Assembly: GCF_003627755.1 (NCBI RefSeq) | Contig: NZ_CP032694.1 | Span: forward strand, 3,215,501-3,279,500 | Reading direction: 5' to 3' | DNA length: 64,000 nt | From: Rhizobium jaguaris | Lineage (GTDB): Bacteria > Pseudomonadota > Alphaproteobacteria > Rhizobiales > Rhizobiaceae | Part shown: positions 1 to 7,764 of the stretch, one piece after another | Layout: every line of letters starts with the position of its first letter | Numbering within the stretch: position 1 is the stretch's first letter | The notes under the pieces: generated by a model | The model's database searches: none | What the model was told of the DNA's origin: nothing | Seen by the model: the letters and a program-made list of their open reading frames with translations, nothing else | Made by a program: the position numbers and the translations under genes

Positions 1-113
1 AGAAAGACGAGCAGGATAGCCAGGACGATCCAGCGGGCAAAGCCTTTTTTCTGGCCATGATGCACATGCATGTCCGATACAACTTCAGTCGAAAGCGATG
101 CCGTGGTGGTCAT
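1..113 (-). CDS. Carbohydrate ABC transporter permease (MalG type), N-terminal fragment
   Basis: Only the first 37 codons are inside the window; the gene continues past base 1. The start ATG at 113 lies one base after the stop of the upstream permease, so the two are translationally coupled. The visible protein has a short hydrophilic start, a His-containing stretch (MHVHHGQKKG) and then the beginning of a hydrophobic helix (ARWIVLAILLVF). This layout fits the second inner-membrane permease of a sugar ABC importer. The assignment rests mainly on position, because a MalF-type permease and a sugar-binding protein lie directly upstream. Confidence 0.72.
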   Translation of the reverse strand, partial: MTTTASLSTEVVSDMHVHHGQKKGFARWIVLAILLVF

Positions 114-114
114 G

Positions 115-1017
115 TTAGCGCCCTCCCTCTTGTTTCGACTGCATGCGCAGGAAGGCGATGCCGAGCACTATCGTCATCACGGTCTGCAGGGTCGCGATCG
201 CCGCTGCATAGCCGACGCGGTTTGTCGTGAAGAAATGATAGTAGGACAGATAGGAAGGCACCGTCGTCGCGTTGTCGGGGCCGCCGGATGTCAGAACGTA
301 AATCGGCGCGAAGACCTTGAGCGCCGCGATCAGCGTTGTAAGGGCGACGACAAAAATCTCGGGCATGAGCATGGGGATGGTGATGTAGCGAAACCGTCCG
401 AACCAGCTCGCATTGTCGAGTTCGGCGGCTTCGTAGAGCGAAGGGTCCACACGCGCCAATCCGGACATGAACACGACCAGGCAATAGCCGACCTGAACCC
501 AGACGATGACGGCCGAAACCGCCCAGAGCGCAAAGCTTGCGTCCCCCAGCCAATTCTTCGCCAAGAAATCGAGGCCAATCCCTTTCAGCACCGCGTTGAT
601 GATACCGACCGGGTTGAGGATCCAGGCCCAGAGAACGCCGGCGGCCGTCAGCGGCAAAATCTGCGGCAGATAGAAGCCGGCGCGAAAGAAACTCGACCAG
701 GTTTCGCTGAACTGCGCACTGATATAGTCGAACAGAACCGCCGCCAGAACCAGCCCAAGAAGAATGGGCACGATCGTCATCGAAATGATGAACAGAACCG
801 TGTGCTGGATCGAACTCCAGAACACCGTATCGGCGAGCAGCCTCTGGTAGTTCTCGATTCCGACATAGCGCGGCGCAATGTTTCCACCTTTCCAGGTGGT
901 GAAGCTGATCGCGAAGTTGGCGATTAACGGTACGAGCACCACCAGGATAAACCCCAGCATGCCTGGGATCATATAAAGGTAGTACCCCGCCCTCCCGGCG
1001 TTCTGAGACTTGTCCAT
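115..1017 (-). CDS. Carbohydrate ABC transporter permease (MalF/UgpA type)
   Basis: Inner-membrane permease of a sugar ABC importer, 300 residues, the usual size for MalF-type subunits without the long periplasmic loop. It has about six hydrophobic segments. The EAA-type cytoplasmic loop, which contacts the ATPase, is readable around YEAAELDNASWFGRFRYITIP. I start it at ATG 1017 (MDKSQNAGRAGYYLYMIPG) because a GGAGGA ribosome binding site sits just upstream; the 18-residue extension to 1071 has no such site. It lies downstream of the solute-binding protein and one base before the second permease. No ATPase gene is in view, so it is either beyond base 1 or a shared MsmX/UgpC-type ATPase. Confidence 0.9.
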   Translation of the reverse strand: MDKSQNAGRAGYYLYMIPGMLGFILVVLVPLIANFAISFTTWKGGNIAPRYVGIENYQRLLADTVFWSSIQHTVLFIISMTIVPILLGLVLAAVLFDYISAQFSETWSSFFRAGFYLPQILPLTAAGVLWAWILNPVGIINAVLKGIGLDFLAKNWLGDASFALWAVSAVIVWVQVGYCLVVFMSGLARVDPSLYEAAELDNASWFGRFRYITIPMLMPEIFVVALTTLIAALKVFAPIYVLTSGGPDNATTVPSYLSYYHFFTTNRVGYAAAIATLQTVMTIVLGIAFLRMQSKQEGGR

Positions 1018-1089
1018 CGAGTTCCTCCAGTCCGATACGGCGAGGCGGCATTGAAGCCGTCCCGCCGCCATGAATCGTTGCCGATGGTT

Positions 1090-2358
1090 TTATTGCGCCG
1101 CCTGCACGTCGTCATAGGCCTTCTTCAGGCGCGCGACGAACTGGTCGGGCGTCGACGAGCCATTCACCAGACCCGTGGTCGCCTGGATGAGGAGCTCATA
1201 GTAGCCGGGTACCGGCCAATCCGGATAGAAGCCGAGGCCACCCTTGTCGGAGATCTGATTGAAGATCTCCACATTGCGCTTGCCCACCTCATCGGTAATG
1301 GCTGCCGGATCGGCGGCGATGGCGACACCGCCAAGATTTGCCTGTGCGTTCTGGTTTTCCTTGCTCAACACAAGGCCGATGAACTCTTCGGCAAGATCCT
1401 TGTTCTTGGCGCTCTTCGGCACCATGAACATGCTGCCCGTGGAGCCGGTGCTGTACTTCGGCGTCGGGAAGACGAACTGGCTCCACTTGAAGTTCTTGAT
1501 ATTGGTAGCGAAATTGCCGTTGTTCCAAGTACCGCTGACAAACATTGGCGATTTGCCGGAAGAAAACAGGTTGTCGGCACCGCCCGTGCCCTTGAGACCG
1601 GTCGAATCCTTGGAGATGTAACCCTTGTTGACCCAGTCGACGATCTTCTGAGCGGCAAACAGGAAGGGCTTGGTGTCCAGCGCAGCCTTGAGGCCCTGGT
1701 AATTCTTGACCCAGGTGTCGTCTGCCTGCGTCAGCGCCAGCGTATACAGCAGATGCTGCCCGTTGGAATCCACCGTGCCATAGGCAAGCGGCGTAATGCC
1801 CTTCTTCTTGAAGGCATCGAGAGCTGCCTCGAACTCCTCCAGAGTGGTGGGCACCTTGATGCCGTTCGCTTGGAACATGTCAACGTTATAGAAAACCGAG
1901 ACAAATTCGGCATAGGCGGGGATGCCGATCATCGGACCGGAGCCATAAATGCCATTCTGGTCGTATTTGCTGAGCTGGGTCTTGGTATCGCTCAGAATCT
2001 TGTCCCAGCCGCGCGACTTGAATTCGTCGTCGAGCGGCGTCAGCAGTCCCTGTGAAGCGACGAGGCCGGCCGTGGCGTTGCCCTTGTTATATTCGAGCAC
2101 ATCCGGCGCCTGGTCCGAATTAAGGATGAGGCTGCCAGCCTTTTGCAACTGCTCGAAGGTCTTCTGTTCGAAATTGATGGTGACGTCGGGATGCTTGGCT
2201 TTCAGTTCGCCGAGCGCCTGCGTCCACGCCTTGGCTTGAGGCGTATCCGGCAGCTCGTACCACCAGACATTAAATGTCTTGTTCTGGGCTTGCGCTACAC
2301 CGGCAGCCAACAGAAGCGACATGCCGGCGCTGATCGCCAGCTTCGAAAACATATTCAT
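1090..2358 (-). CDS. Sugar ABC transporter solute-binding protein (family 1)
   Basis: Periplasmic binding protein of 422 residues, typical of the MalE/UgpB-like family. The N-terminus is a signal peptide (MNMFSKLAISAGMSLLLAAG, cleavage after AQAQ). It is followed by the usual family-1 opening (FNVWWYELPDTPQAKAW), a conserved AYAEFVSVFYN segment and a C-terminal GYYPDWP-like region. ATG 2358 is chosen because GGAGGAG precedes it at good spacing and the signal peptide begins there. It is the first transporter gene, with a 250-base leader (2359-2608) separating it from the isomerase gene upstream. The ligand cannot be read from sequence; the adjoining isomerase and dehydrogenase suggest a sugar or polyol. 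Confidence 0.92.
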   Translation of the reverse strand: MNMFSKLAISAGMSLLLAAGVAQAQNKTFNVWWYELPDTPQAKAWTQALGELKAKHPDVTINFEQKTFEQLQKAGSLILNSDQAPDVLEYNKGNATAGLVASQGLLTPLDDEFKSRGWDKILSDTKTQLSKYDQNGIYGSGPMIGIPAYAEFVSVFYNVDMFQANGIKVPTTLEEFEAALDAFKKKGITPLAYGTVDSNGQHLLYTLALTQADDTWVKNYQGLKAALDTKPFLFAAQKIVDWVNKGYISKDSTGLKGTGGADNLFSSGKSPMFVSGTWNNGNFATNIKNFKWSQFVFPTPKYSTGSTGSMFMVPKSAKNKDLAEEFIGLVLSKENQNAQANLGGVAIAADPAAITDEVGKRNVEIFNQISDKGGLGFYPDWPVPGYYELLIQATTGLVNGSSTPDQFVARLKKAYDDVQAAQ

Positions 2359-2523
2359 ACATTCTCCTCCACTTTGCGAACCGTGACGGTATCGGTCCGA
2401 CGGCATGGCTCGCGATGCCTATCGGCGTTTTCCTATTGGCTTTACGTTCGCCCGCTCACTCCATGAGGCCAACAAGCGATCTCTGGACCTCTCAACGCTC
2501 CTCCGTTTCGACGTCCGGGCCAA

Positions 2524-2598
2524 CTGGAGCGTTACAAAGCATCGCTCCAGCTTCCCGAATTAACGCACAACTCTTTCCTTAAATCGATCCCGATTTAA
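2524..2598. other. Two inverted repeats in the leader before the sugar-binding protein
   Basis: The 250-base gap 2359-2608 holds two hairpin-like repeats. One is CTGGAGCG (2524-2531) facing CGCTCCAG (2543-2550). The other is TTAAATCG (2579-2586) facing CGATTTAA (2591-2598), ten bases after the isomerase stop codon. Neither is followed by a clear T-run on the minus strand. They could be a weak intercistronic processing or termination signal, or a regulator site. No function is assigned. Confidence 0.3.
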
Positions 2599-2608
2599 AC
2601 GGTGCGTG

Positions 2609-3502
2609 TTATTCGACGAAATCGCCACCGCGGCTCTTCTTGAGATAGTTCAGACCATGGATCTGGCCAGTCATTTCCAGTTCGTTGCGATAGACCGGAT
2701 CGTGCCAGCCTTCGATATCGATCGAACCGGACCAGCCGGCAAGGCGCAGTTCGGAGATGACGTCCGTCCAATTGCTGTCGCCGAAACCCGGCGTGCGCAT
2801 GAAGACGAACTTCTCCTTGCCGAAAATGCCGTGTTCCCTGATGACATCCCAGCGGATCGTCGCGTCCTTGCCGTGGACGTGGAAGATTTTCTTTGCCCAT
2901 TTGCGGATCTGCGGCAGCGGCTCAATGAGATAGACCATCTGGTGGCACGGCTCCCATTCGAGGCCGATATTGTCGTCGGGCGTTTCGTTGAAGATCAACT
3001 CCCAGGCATCCGGGTTATGTGCGATATTCCAGTCGCCGGTCGCCCAGTTGCCGTCCATGGCGCAGTTCTCGAAGGCGATCTTGATGCCCTTGTCGGCGGC
3101 ACGCTTGGCAAGCTCGCTCCAGACCTGCTTGTAACGCGGCAAGCTGTCGGTGAGCGGCTTGTTGCGGATACGGCCCGTAAAGCCGGCGACGCAGGTTGCG
3201 CCGAAATGATGGGCGTTGTCGATGCAATCCTTCCAGCCCTGCAGCGTCTGCTGGTCGAGGTCGGTGCCTTCGAGCGGATTGCCGAACATGCCGATCGTGG
3301 AAATGGTAATGTCGCGGTCGCCAATGGCACCGATGCAACGCTTGCCGAGCTCCGCAAGGTTCTGGCCGTTGGTCGTCTGCCAGAAGAAGGGTTCGAAGCT
3401 TTCGAAGCCGAGATCGGCGATCTTGGCGATGCCTGCAGCGGCATCTTCGTTGGTCGCCTTGATCATCGTCCCGATGCGGATGGCCTTTGCCGGATTTGTC
3501 AT
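2609..3502 (-). CDS. Sugar phosphate isomerase/epimerase (AP endonuclease 2-like TIM barrel)
   Basis: Cytosolic TIM-barrel enzyme of 297 residues, in the xylose isomerase-like/IolE family that interconverts sugars or inositol-derived ketoses using a divalent metal. Family signs are the early motif IADLGFESFEPFFW, acidic/histidine metal ligands in KIAFENCAMDGNW, GLEWEPCHQM and FHVHGKDATIRWD, and the C-terminal SIDIEGWHDPVY. The start at 3502 (MTNPAKAIRIGTMIKATNED) is preferred over upstream in-frame codons, which have no binding site and would overlap the dehydrogenase gene. It follows that gene by 13 bases, so they form one operon with the transporter. The exact substrate is unknown. Confidence 0.88.
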   Translation of the reverse strand: MTNPAKAIRIGTMIKATNEDAAAGIAKIADLGFESFEPFFWQTTNGQNLAELGKRCIGAIGDRDITISTIGMFGNPLEGTDLDQQTLQGWKDCIDNAHHFGATCVAGFTGRIRNKPLTDSLPRYKQVWSELAKRAADKGIKIAFENCAMDGNWATGDWNIAHNPDAWELIFNETPDDNIGLEWEPCHQMVYLIEPLPQIRKWAKKIFHVHGKDATIRWDVIREHGIFGKEKFVFMRTPGFGDSNWTDVISELRLAGWSGSIDIEGWHDPVYRNELEMTGQIHGLNYLKKSRGGDFVE

Positions 3503-3515
3503 GATCTCACTGTCC

Positions 3516-4550
3516 TTATGCTGAAATTTCGATACGTCGGCCCGACTTGGCGCTTTCGATCGCACCGAGGACCATGGCGAGGCTGCGGATATTGTCGCGG
3601 CTTTCGGTTTCCGGCCGCTTGCCGGTCTTCACCGCCTCGATGAACGAGGCGATGACGCTGGCGTGCCCGTGCGTCTCTTCATCGTGCTCGGGACCGGGAA
3701 CTTCGATCGGGGTAAAGCCGTGCAGCAGGCCGGGCTCATGGCCAGCAACGGAGGCTTCGAAATTCTCCTCACCGTCCCAGGTCAGCATGCCTTTACTGCC
3801 GGTGAGCCGCCATTGGCTCTCCCAACTCGTGCGCTTGCCCTCGGCACACCAGGAGCCGCGATAGCTGAAGACGACATCGTCGGAAAATTCGAACACCGCA
3901 TGCGCGGATGCGCCGTGCTTGTACCAGGAGCCAACCGGATTTTTCTCGACGCAATAGACCGAAAGCGGCGTCTTGCCGGCAACGAAACGGGCAGCGTCGA
4001 AGGTGTGGATCGCCATGTCGAGCAACAGCACGTTGTCCATTTCTTCACGGAACCCGCCGAAATGCGGGCCTAGGAAGAAATCGCAGTGGATGCCGGTGAG
4101 CTCGCCAATCGCGCCCTCCTCGACGAAACGGCGCATGCGGCGCACGCCGGAGATGAAGCGGCGGTTCTGGATAATGGCATGCACCTTGCCGGTCTCGGTG
4201 GCAAGATCGATGAGGGCGGCGCCCTCGGCCAACGAGGTCGCCATCGGCTTTTCGCTCAGCACATGGCAACCGGCCTTCAGCGCAGTCGACACGACGCCGA
4301 AGCGAGCGGCGGGTATGACGACGTCGAACACGAGATCTGCCTTCGTCGCGGCAATGACCTCCGCCAGGTCCGCGCCGATGACGGCCTCCTGGAGACCGAA
4401 TTCTTTTGCAAGGTTTTCTGCGGTCGCCCGGTTCAAATCGACCAGACCGACAATCGTAATGGCTTCGGCAAGCGACGGCGTCGAGGCAACAGCCCGAAGC
4501 CAGCCCTTGGACATAGCTCCGCACCCGCACAGAATTGCGTTAAATTTCAC
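3516..4550 (-). CDS. Gfo/Idh/MocA family oxidoreductase
   Basis: NAD(P)-dependent sugar or polyol dehydrogenase of 344 residues. The N-terminal Rossmann fold is visible as AILCGCGAMSKGWLRAV, followed by the catalytic-region EKPMATSLAEG, where the Glu-Lys-Pro triplet is the family hallmark. The C-terminal alpha/beta substrate domain contains LLLDMAIHTFDAARFV with its conserved Asp-x-x-x-His. It is the first gene of the minus-strand operon and is divergent from the LacI-type regulator, so it is probably the first catabolic step for the imported sugar or polyol. Related enzymes act on inositol, glucose or aldoses; the specificity is not readable. Confidence 0.9.
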   Translation of the reverse strand: MKFNAILCGCGAMSKGWLRAVASTPSLAEAITIVGLVDLNRATAENLAKEFGLQEAVIGADLAEVIAATKADLVFDVVIPAARFGVVSTALKAGCHVLSEKPMATSLAEGAALIDLATETGKVHAIIQNRRFISGVRRMRRFVEEGAIGELTGIHCDFFLGPHFGGFREEMDNVLLLDMAIHTFDAARFVAGKTPLSVYCVEKNPVGSWYKHGASAHAVFEFSDDVVFSYRGSWCAEGKRTSWESQWRLTGSKGMLTWDGEENFEASVAGHEPGLLHGFTPIEVPGPEHDEETHGHASVIASFIEAVKTGKRPETESRDNIRSLAMVLGAIESAKSGRRIEISA

Positions 4551-4596
4551 GATTTCCTCCTGCGAACGGCGTCAAACTCCACATGACACGCGTCCC

Positions 4597-4608
4597 GTAA
4601 ACGTTTAC
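4597..4608. promoter_or_regulatory. LacI-type operator palindrome
   Basis: GTAAACGTTTAC is a perfect 12-base palindrome with a central CG, the shape bound by LacI/GalR-family repressors. It lies in the 108-base gap between the divergent dehydrogenase (start 4550) and the LacI-family gene (start 4659). It can therefore control both directions, including autoregulation. Confidence 0.72.
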
Positions 4609-4658
4609 GATCCTATGCGAAAAGATTTTCCTGTGTCAATAGAGGAGGACTATGGAAA

Positions 4659-5729
4659 ATGGCGCATGGAGGAAAACCGCGGCCGATGAAGGGAATTCGT
4701 CAGCTTGCCGAGCATCTCGATATCTCGATCGGCACAGTATCACGCGCGTTGAACGGCAAGCCGGATGTCAATGAAGAGACCCGCAAGCGCGTTCTCGCCG
4801 CCGCCGAACAATTAGGCTATGTGGCGAACCAATCAGGGCGCAGCCTGCGGCAAGGTACGACGAACGTCATTGGGCTGATGATCCAATCCAGCAGGGAAAC
4901 TGTTGAAAATAGCGACAATTTCTTTCTGACCGTAACAGGCGGACTGCAGAGCGTATTGTTGCGCCACAAGCTCGATCTGATCATGTTGCCCTGCCCGCAT
5001 GACGAAGATCCTTATGAGTATCTGAAGCGCATGGTGGCGAGACGCATCGTCGATGCGCTCATCATTTCGGAGACGCATCGCGTCGACAAGCGTTTTGACT
5101 TGCTCGCCAAGGCGAAAATCCCTTTCGTAGCCCTTGGCCGCAGCCTTTCGGGCGGCAATTCCTCCTGGATCGATTTGGATTTCGATGGTGTCGTCAATAG
5201 CGCCGTCGACCGGCTGGTGGCGCATGGGCATCGCCGTATCGCCATCAGCGCGCCCTCCAGCGACATCAATCTCGGTTTCATTTTCGTGGAAGGCTATCGC
5301 CGGGCGCTGGAGCGACACGGCATCGCCTATGACCCGGCCCTGGTCATTCGTGCCAAATCGAGCGAACAGGGCGGCTACCAGGTTGCCGACGAATTACTTC
5401 GCCTCGAAGACAGGCCGACGGCCGTGATCCTGATCTACGAATTGATGGCCATCGGCCTCTATCGGCGCGTGATGGAATCCGGCATCATTCCGGGGCGTGA
5501 CATCGCCGTCGTAGGCTTTCGCGAGGCGCCACGCGCCAAATTCTTGCAGCCGCCACTGACCTGCTTTCGCACATCATTGCACGACCTCGGCGTCGAGCTG
5601 GCCGAAATCCTGCTTTCCAACATGCCCGCCTACAGCCAGGAATACCCCGGGAAGGCGCGCCAGACGGTCTGGCCGCTCGAGCTCATCCCTGGGGAAAGCG
5701 ACGCCTTCCGGCTGACAACCAAAAAATAA
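4659..5729 (+). CDS. LacI/GalR family transcriptional regulator
   Basis: DNA-binding repressor of 356 residues. The N-terminal helix-turn-helix is clear (IRQLAEHLDISIGTVSRAL, then a hinge helix ending GYVANQSGRSLRQG). A periplasmic-binding-protein-like sensor domain follows, with VIGLMIQSS, the inter-domain FVALGRSLSGG and DIAVVGFREAP. ATG 4659 has GAGGAGG about ten bases upstream; ATG 4686 (MKGIRQ) is an alternative closer to the usual LacI start. It is divergent from the sugar transport and catabolism operon and faces the palindrome at 4597. The likely role is substrate-responsive repression of that operon; the inducer is unknown. Confidence 0.93.
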   Translation: MAHGGKPRPMKGIRQLAEHLDISIGTVSRALNGKPDVNEETRKRVLAAAEQLGYVANQSGRSLRQGTTNVIGLMIQSSRETVENSDNFFLTVTGGLQSVLLRHKLDLIMLPCPHDEDPYEYLKRMVARRIVDALIISETHRVDKRFDLLAKAKIPFVALGRSLSGGNSSWIDLDFDGVVNSAVDRLVAHGHRRIAISAPSSDINLGFIFVEGYRRALERHGIAYDPALVIRAKSSEQGGYQVADELLRLEDRPTAVILIYELMAIGLYRRVMESGIIPGRDIAVVGFREAPRAKFLQPPLTCFRTSLHDLGVELAEILLSNMPAYSQEYPGKARQTVWPLELIPGESDAFRLTTKK

Positions 5730-5819
5730 GGCAGCGCCGAAACGCCGCACCGGCCGCTTCGGCGGTTGCGGCATCGCCTGCCAGTTGCCATTTAAACCGC
5801 AGGCAACGGGGACAGGCAT

Positions 5820-6215
5820 TTGAGCGAAGAGACCACCACACTTTATCAGGCGATCGGCGGCGATGAAACCGTGTGGGCGCTGACGGCACGTTTCTACGAA
5901 TTGATGGATACGCTTCCCGAAGCAGCAAACTGCCGCGCGGTGCATCCGCCGAGCCTCGAGGGCTCCAGGGAAAAACTCTACGAATATCTGACCGGCTATC
6001 TCGGCGGACCGCAGCTCTATATCGAAAAGCGCGGCCATCCGCGCCTGCGCAGCCGCCATTTCATTGCTGCCATCGGCCCGAAGGAGCGCGACGAATGGTT
6101 GCTCTGCTTCCGCCGCGCCATGGACGAAACCGTCGCAAACGAGAAACTGAGGGCTATCATCTGGGAGCCCATTGAACGCCTCGCCTTTCACATGCAGAAC
6201 CGGGAACAGGATTAG
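5820..6215 (+). CDS. Group II truncated hemoglobin
   Basis: Small heme protein of 131 residues, in the two-over-two truncated hemoglobin family, group II (trHbO/YjbI). The B10 tyrosine is Tyr26 (RFYELMD). The group II signature is GGPQLYIEKRGHPRLRSRH with proximal heme ligand His80, and the G8 tryptophan is Trp93 (DEWLLCF). Such proteins bind oxygen, NO or peroxide in the cytosol. The reading frame opens with TTG at 5820; no ATG in frame would keep the first helix. The DUF423 gene begins two bases after its stop, so they are probably co-transcribed. Confidence 0.9.
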   Translation: MSEETTTLYQAIGGDETVWALTARFYELMDTLPEAANCRAVHPPSLEGSREKLYEYLTGYLGGPQLYIEKRGHPRLRSRHFIAAIGPKERDEWLLCFRRAMDETVANEKLRAIIWEPIERLAFHMQNREQD

Positions 6216-6217
6216 AC

Positions 6218-6595
6218 ATGAGCTTCAGCGCCACGATCCGTCCGCTTACCCTGTTTATAGCCGGCATCCTCGGCGGCGCCGGCGTTGCGCTCGCAGCAGC
6301 GGCATCCCATGGCGGCGACACGCATTTTCTCGGTTCCGCCTCGACCATGTGTCTGGCGCATGCCCCTACCCTGCTTGCCCTCTATGCCGGGTACGACCGC
6401 ATCCGCACCGCGCCGATAGCAGCCGTGCTGCTAGGGCTCGGAACACTGATCTTTGCAGGTGATCTTGTCGGCCGCCATTTCGGCAATAGTTCGCTTTTCC
6501 CGCTGGCCGCACCGACGGGAGGGCTCGGCATGATAGCGGGATGGGCTGTGGTGGCTCTGGGCGCGTCCTTTAAAAGGACCGCAGCTGAAACTTGA
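6218..6595 (+). CDS. DUF423 family inner-membrane protein
   Basis: Predicted membrane protein of 125 residues with four hydrophobic helices, matching the DUF423/YgdD family in size and in motifs such as ILGGAGVALAAAASHGGD and GLGTLIFAGDL. The function of the family is not established. It sits two bases behind the truncated hemoglobin gene and converges on the heme monooxygenase gene. No catalytic residues can be named. Confidence 0.82.
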   Translation: MSFSATIRPLTLFIAGILGGAGVALAAAASHGGDTHFLGSASTMCLAHAPTLLALYAGYDRIRTAPIAAVLLGLGTLIFAGDLVGRHFGNSSLFPLAAPTGGLGMIAGWAVVALGASFKRTAAET

Positions 6596-6596
6596 A

Positions 6597-6622
6597 ACCG
6601 GCCGTCGATCTCGCCGGCCGGT
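6597..6622. terminator. Hairpin between convergent genes
   Basis: ACCGGCCG (6597-6604) faces CGGCCGGT (6615-6622) across a ten-base loop. It lies in the 41-base gap between the convergent DUF423 and monooxygenase genes. A T-run is lacking on both sides, so it is at best a weak bidirectional terminator. Confidence 0.4.
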
Positions 6623-6636
6623 ATCAGACGATGCCG

Positions 6637-6951
6637 TCAGACGCCGGCAACCACATTAAATCCTTCGAACCGCGGCGGCCCCCAATATAGCGCCTTGTTA
6701 TCACCAGCATTGCGGTGCGCCATGCGGAAATTCTCGGATTTCGTCCAATTGAGGAAATCCTCTTCACTGCGCCAGATCGTATGCGAGGAAAACAGCGTAT
6801 AACCCTCTTCCACATTCGTGCCGCCGCGCAGCAGGCGGAATTCTACGAAACCAGGGACATCTTCCAATCGTGAATCGCGACCTTTCCAGACCGCTTCAAA
6901 AGCGCCTTCCGAACCGATGATGACCTTGAAGCGGTTCATCGCAATATACAT
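6637..6951 (-). CDS. Heme-degrading monooxygenase, IsdG/HmuQ-like (ABM domain)
   Basis: Dimeric alpha/beta-barrel protein of 104 residues, in the antibiotic biosynthesis monooxygenase fold. The IsdG catalytic triad is preserved in spacing: Asn6 (MYIAMNRFKV), Trp69 (FLNWTKS) and His79 (FRMAHRN), against Asn7, Trp67 and His77 in the staphylococcal enzyme. The VPGFVEFRLLRG strand is also typical. The inferred role is opening cytosolic heme to release iron, matching the heme uptake genes nearby. It is the last gene of a three-gene minus-strand operon with the small protein at 6969 and the DUF2325 gene, behind an IRO box at 7736. The alternative is a general ABM-domain quinone monooxygenase. Confidence 0.85.
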   Translation of the reverse strand: MYIAMNRFKVIIGSEGAFEAVWKGRDSRLEDVPGFVEFRLLRGGTNVEEGYTLFSSHTIWRSEEDFLNWTKSENFRMAHRNAGDNKALYWGPPRFEGFNVVAGV

Positions 6952-6968
6952 GGCTGGATCTCCCGGTG

Positions 6969-7247
6969 TCAGACCTTCTGGCGGCGTTGCGCAGTCTTGC
7001 CCGGCAGCGGCGCAAAGGCAATGACATTCGTGCCGTCTTGCGCAGAAACACCCAGCGGCGGATTCGGCTCTTCAACTGGAGCGCGCGCCTCCCAAAAAGG
7101 AAAGGCCGTCACGTTGGAAGCCTGCCTTTGCTCTTCGGCGCGGCGCATCAGTAACTCATAGAGCTCCGGCACCAAGCCGTTGCCATTTTGTGAGGCCAGC
7201 TTGTGCAGGCCGATCATCATGAACCCGTCAGGGCCTTTGTCAGTCAT
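6969..7247 (-). CDS. Small conserved hypothetical protein of the iron block
   Basis: A 92-residue soluble protein that I do not recognise as a named family. The N-terminal half is predicted helical (MIGLHKLASQNGNGLVPELY, then LLMRRAEEQRQASNV) and the C-terminal half is proline-rich and disordered. ATG 7247 is chosen because it overlaps the stop of the DUF2325 gene by four bases (ATGA), a sign of translational coupling; the longer frame up to 7523 would run antisense-like through that gene. It lies 17 bases before the monooxygenase, so all three are one transcript. The role is unknown, but iron control is likely through the upstream IRO box. Confidence 0.75.
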   Translation of the reverse strand: MTDKGPDGFMMIGLHKLASQNGNGLVPELYELLMRRAEEQRQASNVTAFPFWEARAPVEEPNPPLGVSAQDGTNVIAFAPLPGKTAQRRQKV

Positions 7248-7642
7248 CGGGAATTGTCTCGTTCGTTCATCGTCTGCAGCGCCCGCTCGAGGCTCGACTT
7301 GCTGCCATTGCGCAAAGGTATGAAGGCCTTGCCGAATTTCTTGCAGCCGGTCTTCACCCGCAGGCAAGCATCGTGGCTGATACAGTCGATCGGGCAGAAG
7401 ACGCAGTCGACCGAAGGCAGCACGGTGTCGATGCGCGACACCGCCTCGCGCAAGCCGCCGTCGTGATGGATGAGCTCGGCGCCGAAGCTGCTGGCGATCT
7501 GGCGCAAATGCGCCACCTGGCAATCGCGACCGCCGACATAGAGGAAACTGCGCCCGTCGAGACTGGATCTTGCGGATACCGGCTCCGGCGTTTGCGCCTC
7601 GCGGCTATCGCGGCCAAAATCCTTTTTCCCCTTACGCGCCAT
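7244..7642 (-). CDS. DUF2325 domain-containing protein
   Basis: Soluble protein of 132 residues. A basic, probably disordered start (MARKGKKDFGRDSR) leads into a DUF2325 domain recognisable by FLYVGGRDCQVAHL, AELIHHDGG, the CPIDCISHDACLRVKTGC segment and FIPLRNGSKSSLERAL. The domain resembles a Rossmann-like fold of unknown function. Here it carries five cysteines (in CVFCPIDC, DAC and TGC) that could bind metal or react to redox state. It is the first gene of the operon ending in the IsdG-like monooxygenase and is preceded by an IRO box (7736-7750). Confidence 0.85.
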   Translation of the reverse strand: MARKGKKDFGRDSREAQTPEPVSARSSLDGRSFLYVGGRDCQVAHLRQIASSFGAELIHHDGGLREAVSRIDTVLPSVDCVFCPIDCISHDACLRVKTGCKKFGKAFIPLRNGSKSSLERALQTMNERDNSR

Positions 7643-7725
7643 GCGTCACCCGCTCGTTGGTTGCTCTTGTGCACTCGACTCCAGCGAGCGCGAGAGAACC
7701 ATATTAAAGTTGATTTTTGCAGTAA

Positions 7726-7750
7726 AGTATAAAGTTGATAATTTTCATCA
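7726..7750 (-). promoter_or_regulatory. Iron-controlled promoter: IRO box plus -10 element
   Basis: TGATAATTTTCATCA (7736-7750) fits the rhizobial iron-responsive operator TGA-N9-TCA, the target of RirA. On the minus strand it sits immediately upstream of a TATACT -10 element (7731-7726), about 85 bases before the DUF2325 start codon. The surrounding 7700-7760 is strongly A+T-rich, unlike the neighbouring genes. RirA bound here would cover the -10/-35 region and repress in high iron. Confidence 0.65.
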
Positions 7751-7764
7751 TATTTTATTGCGGC

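Noticed and set aside
110..1051. 313-codon frame on the minus strand, overlapping the sugar permease
   Set aside because: Shifted frame of the MalF-type permease, with no membrane segments and Arg-rich composition.
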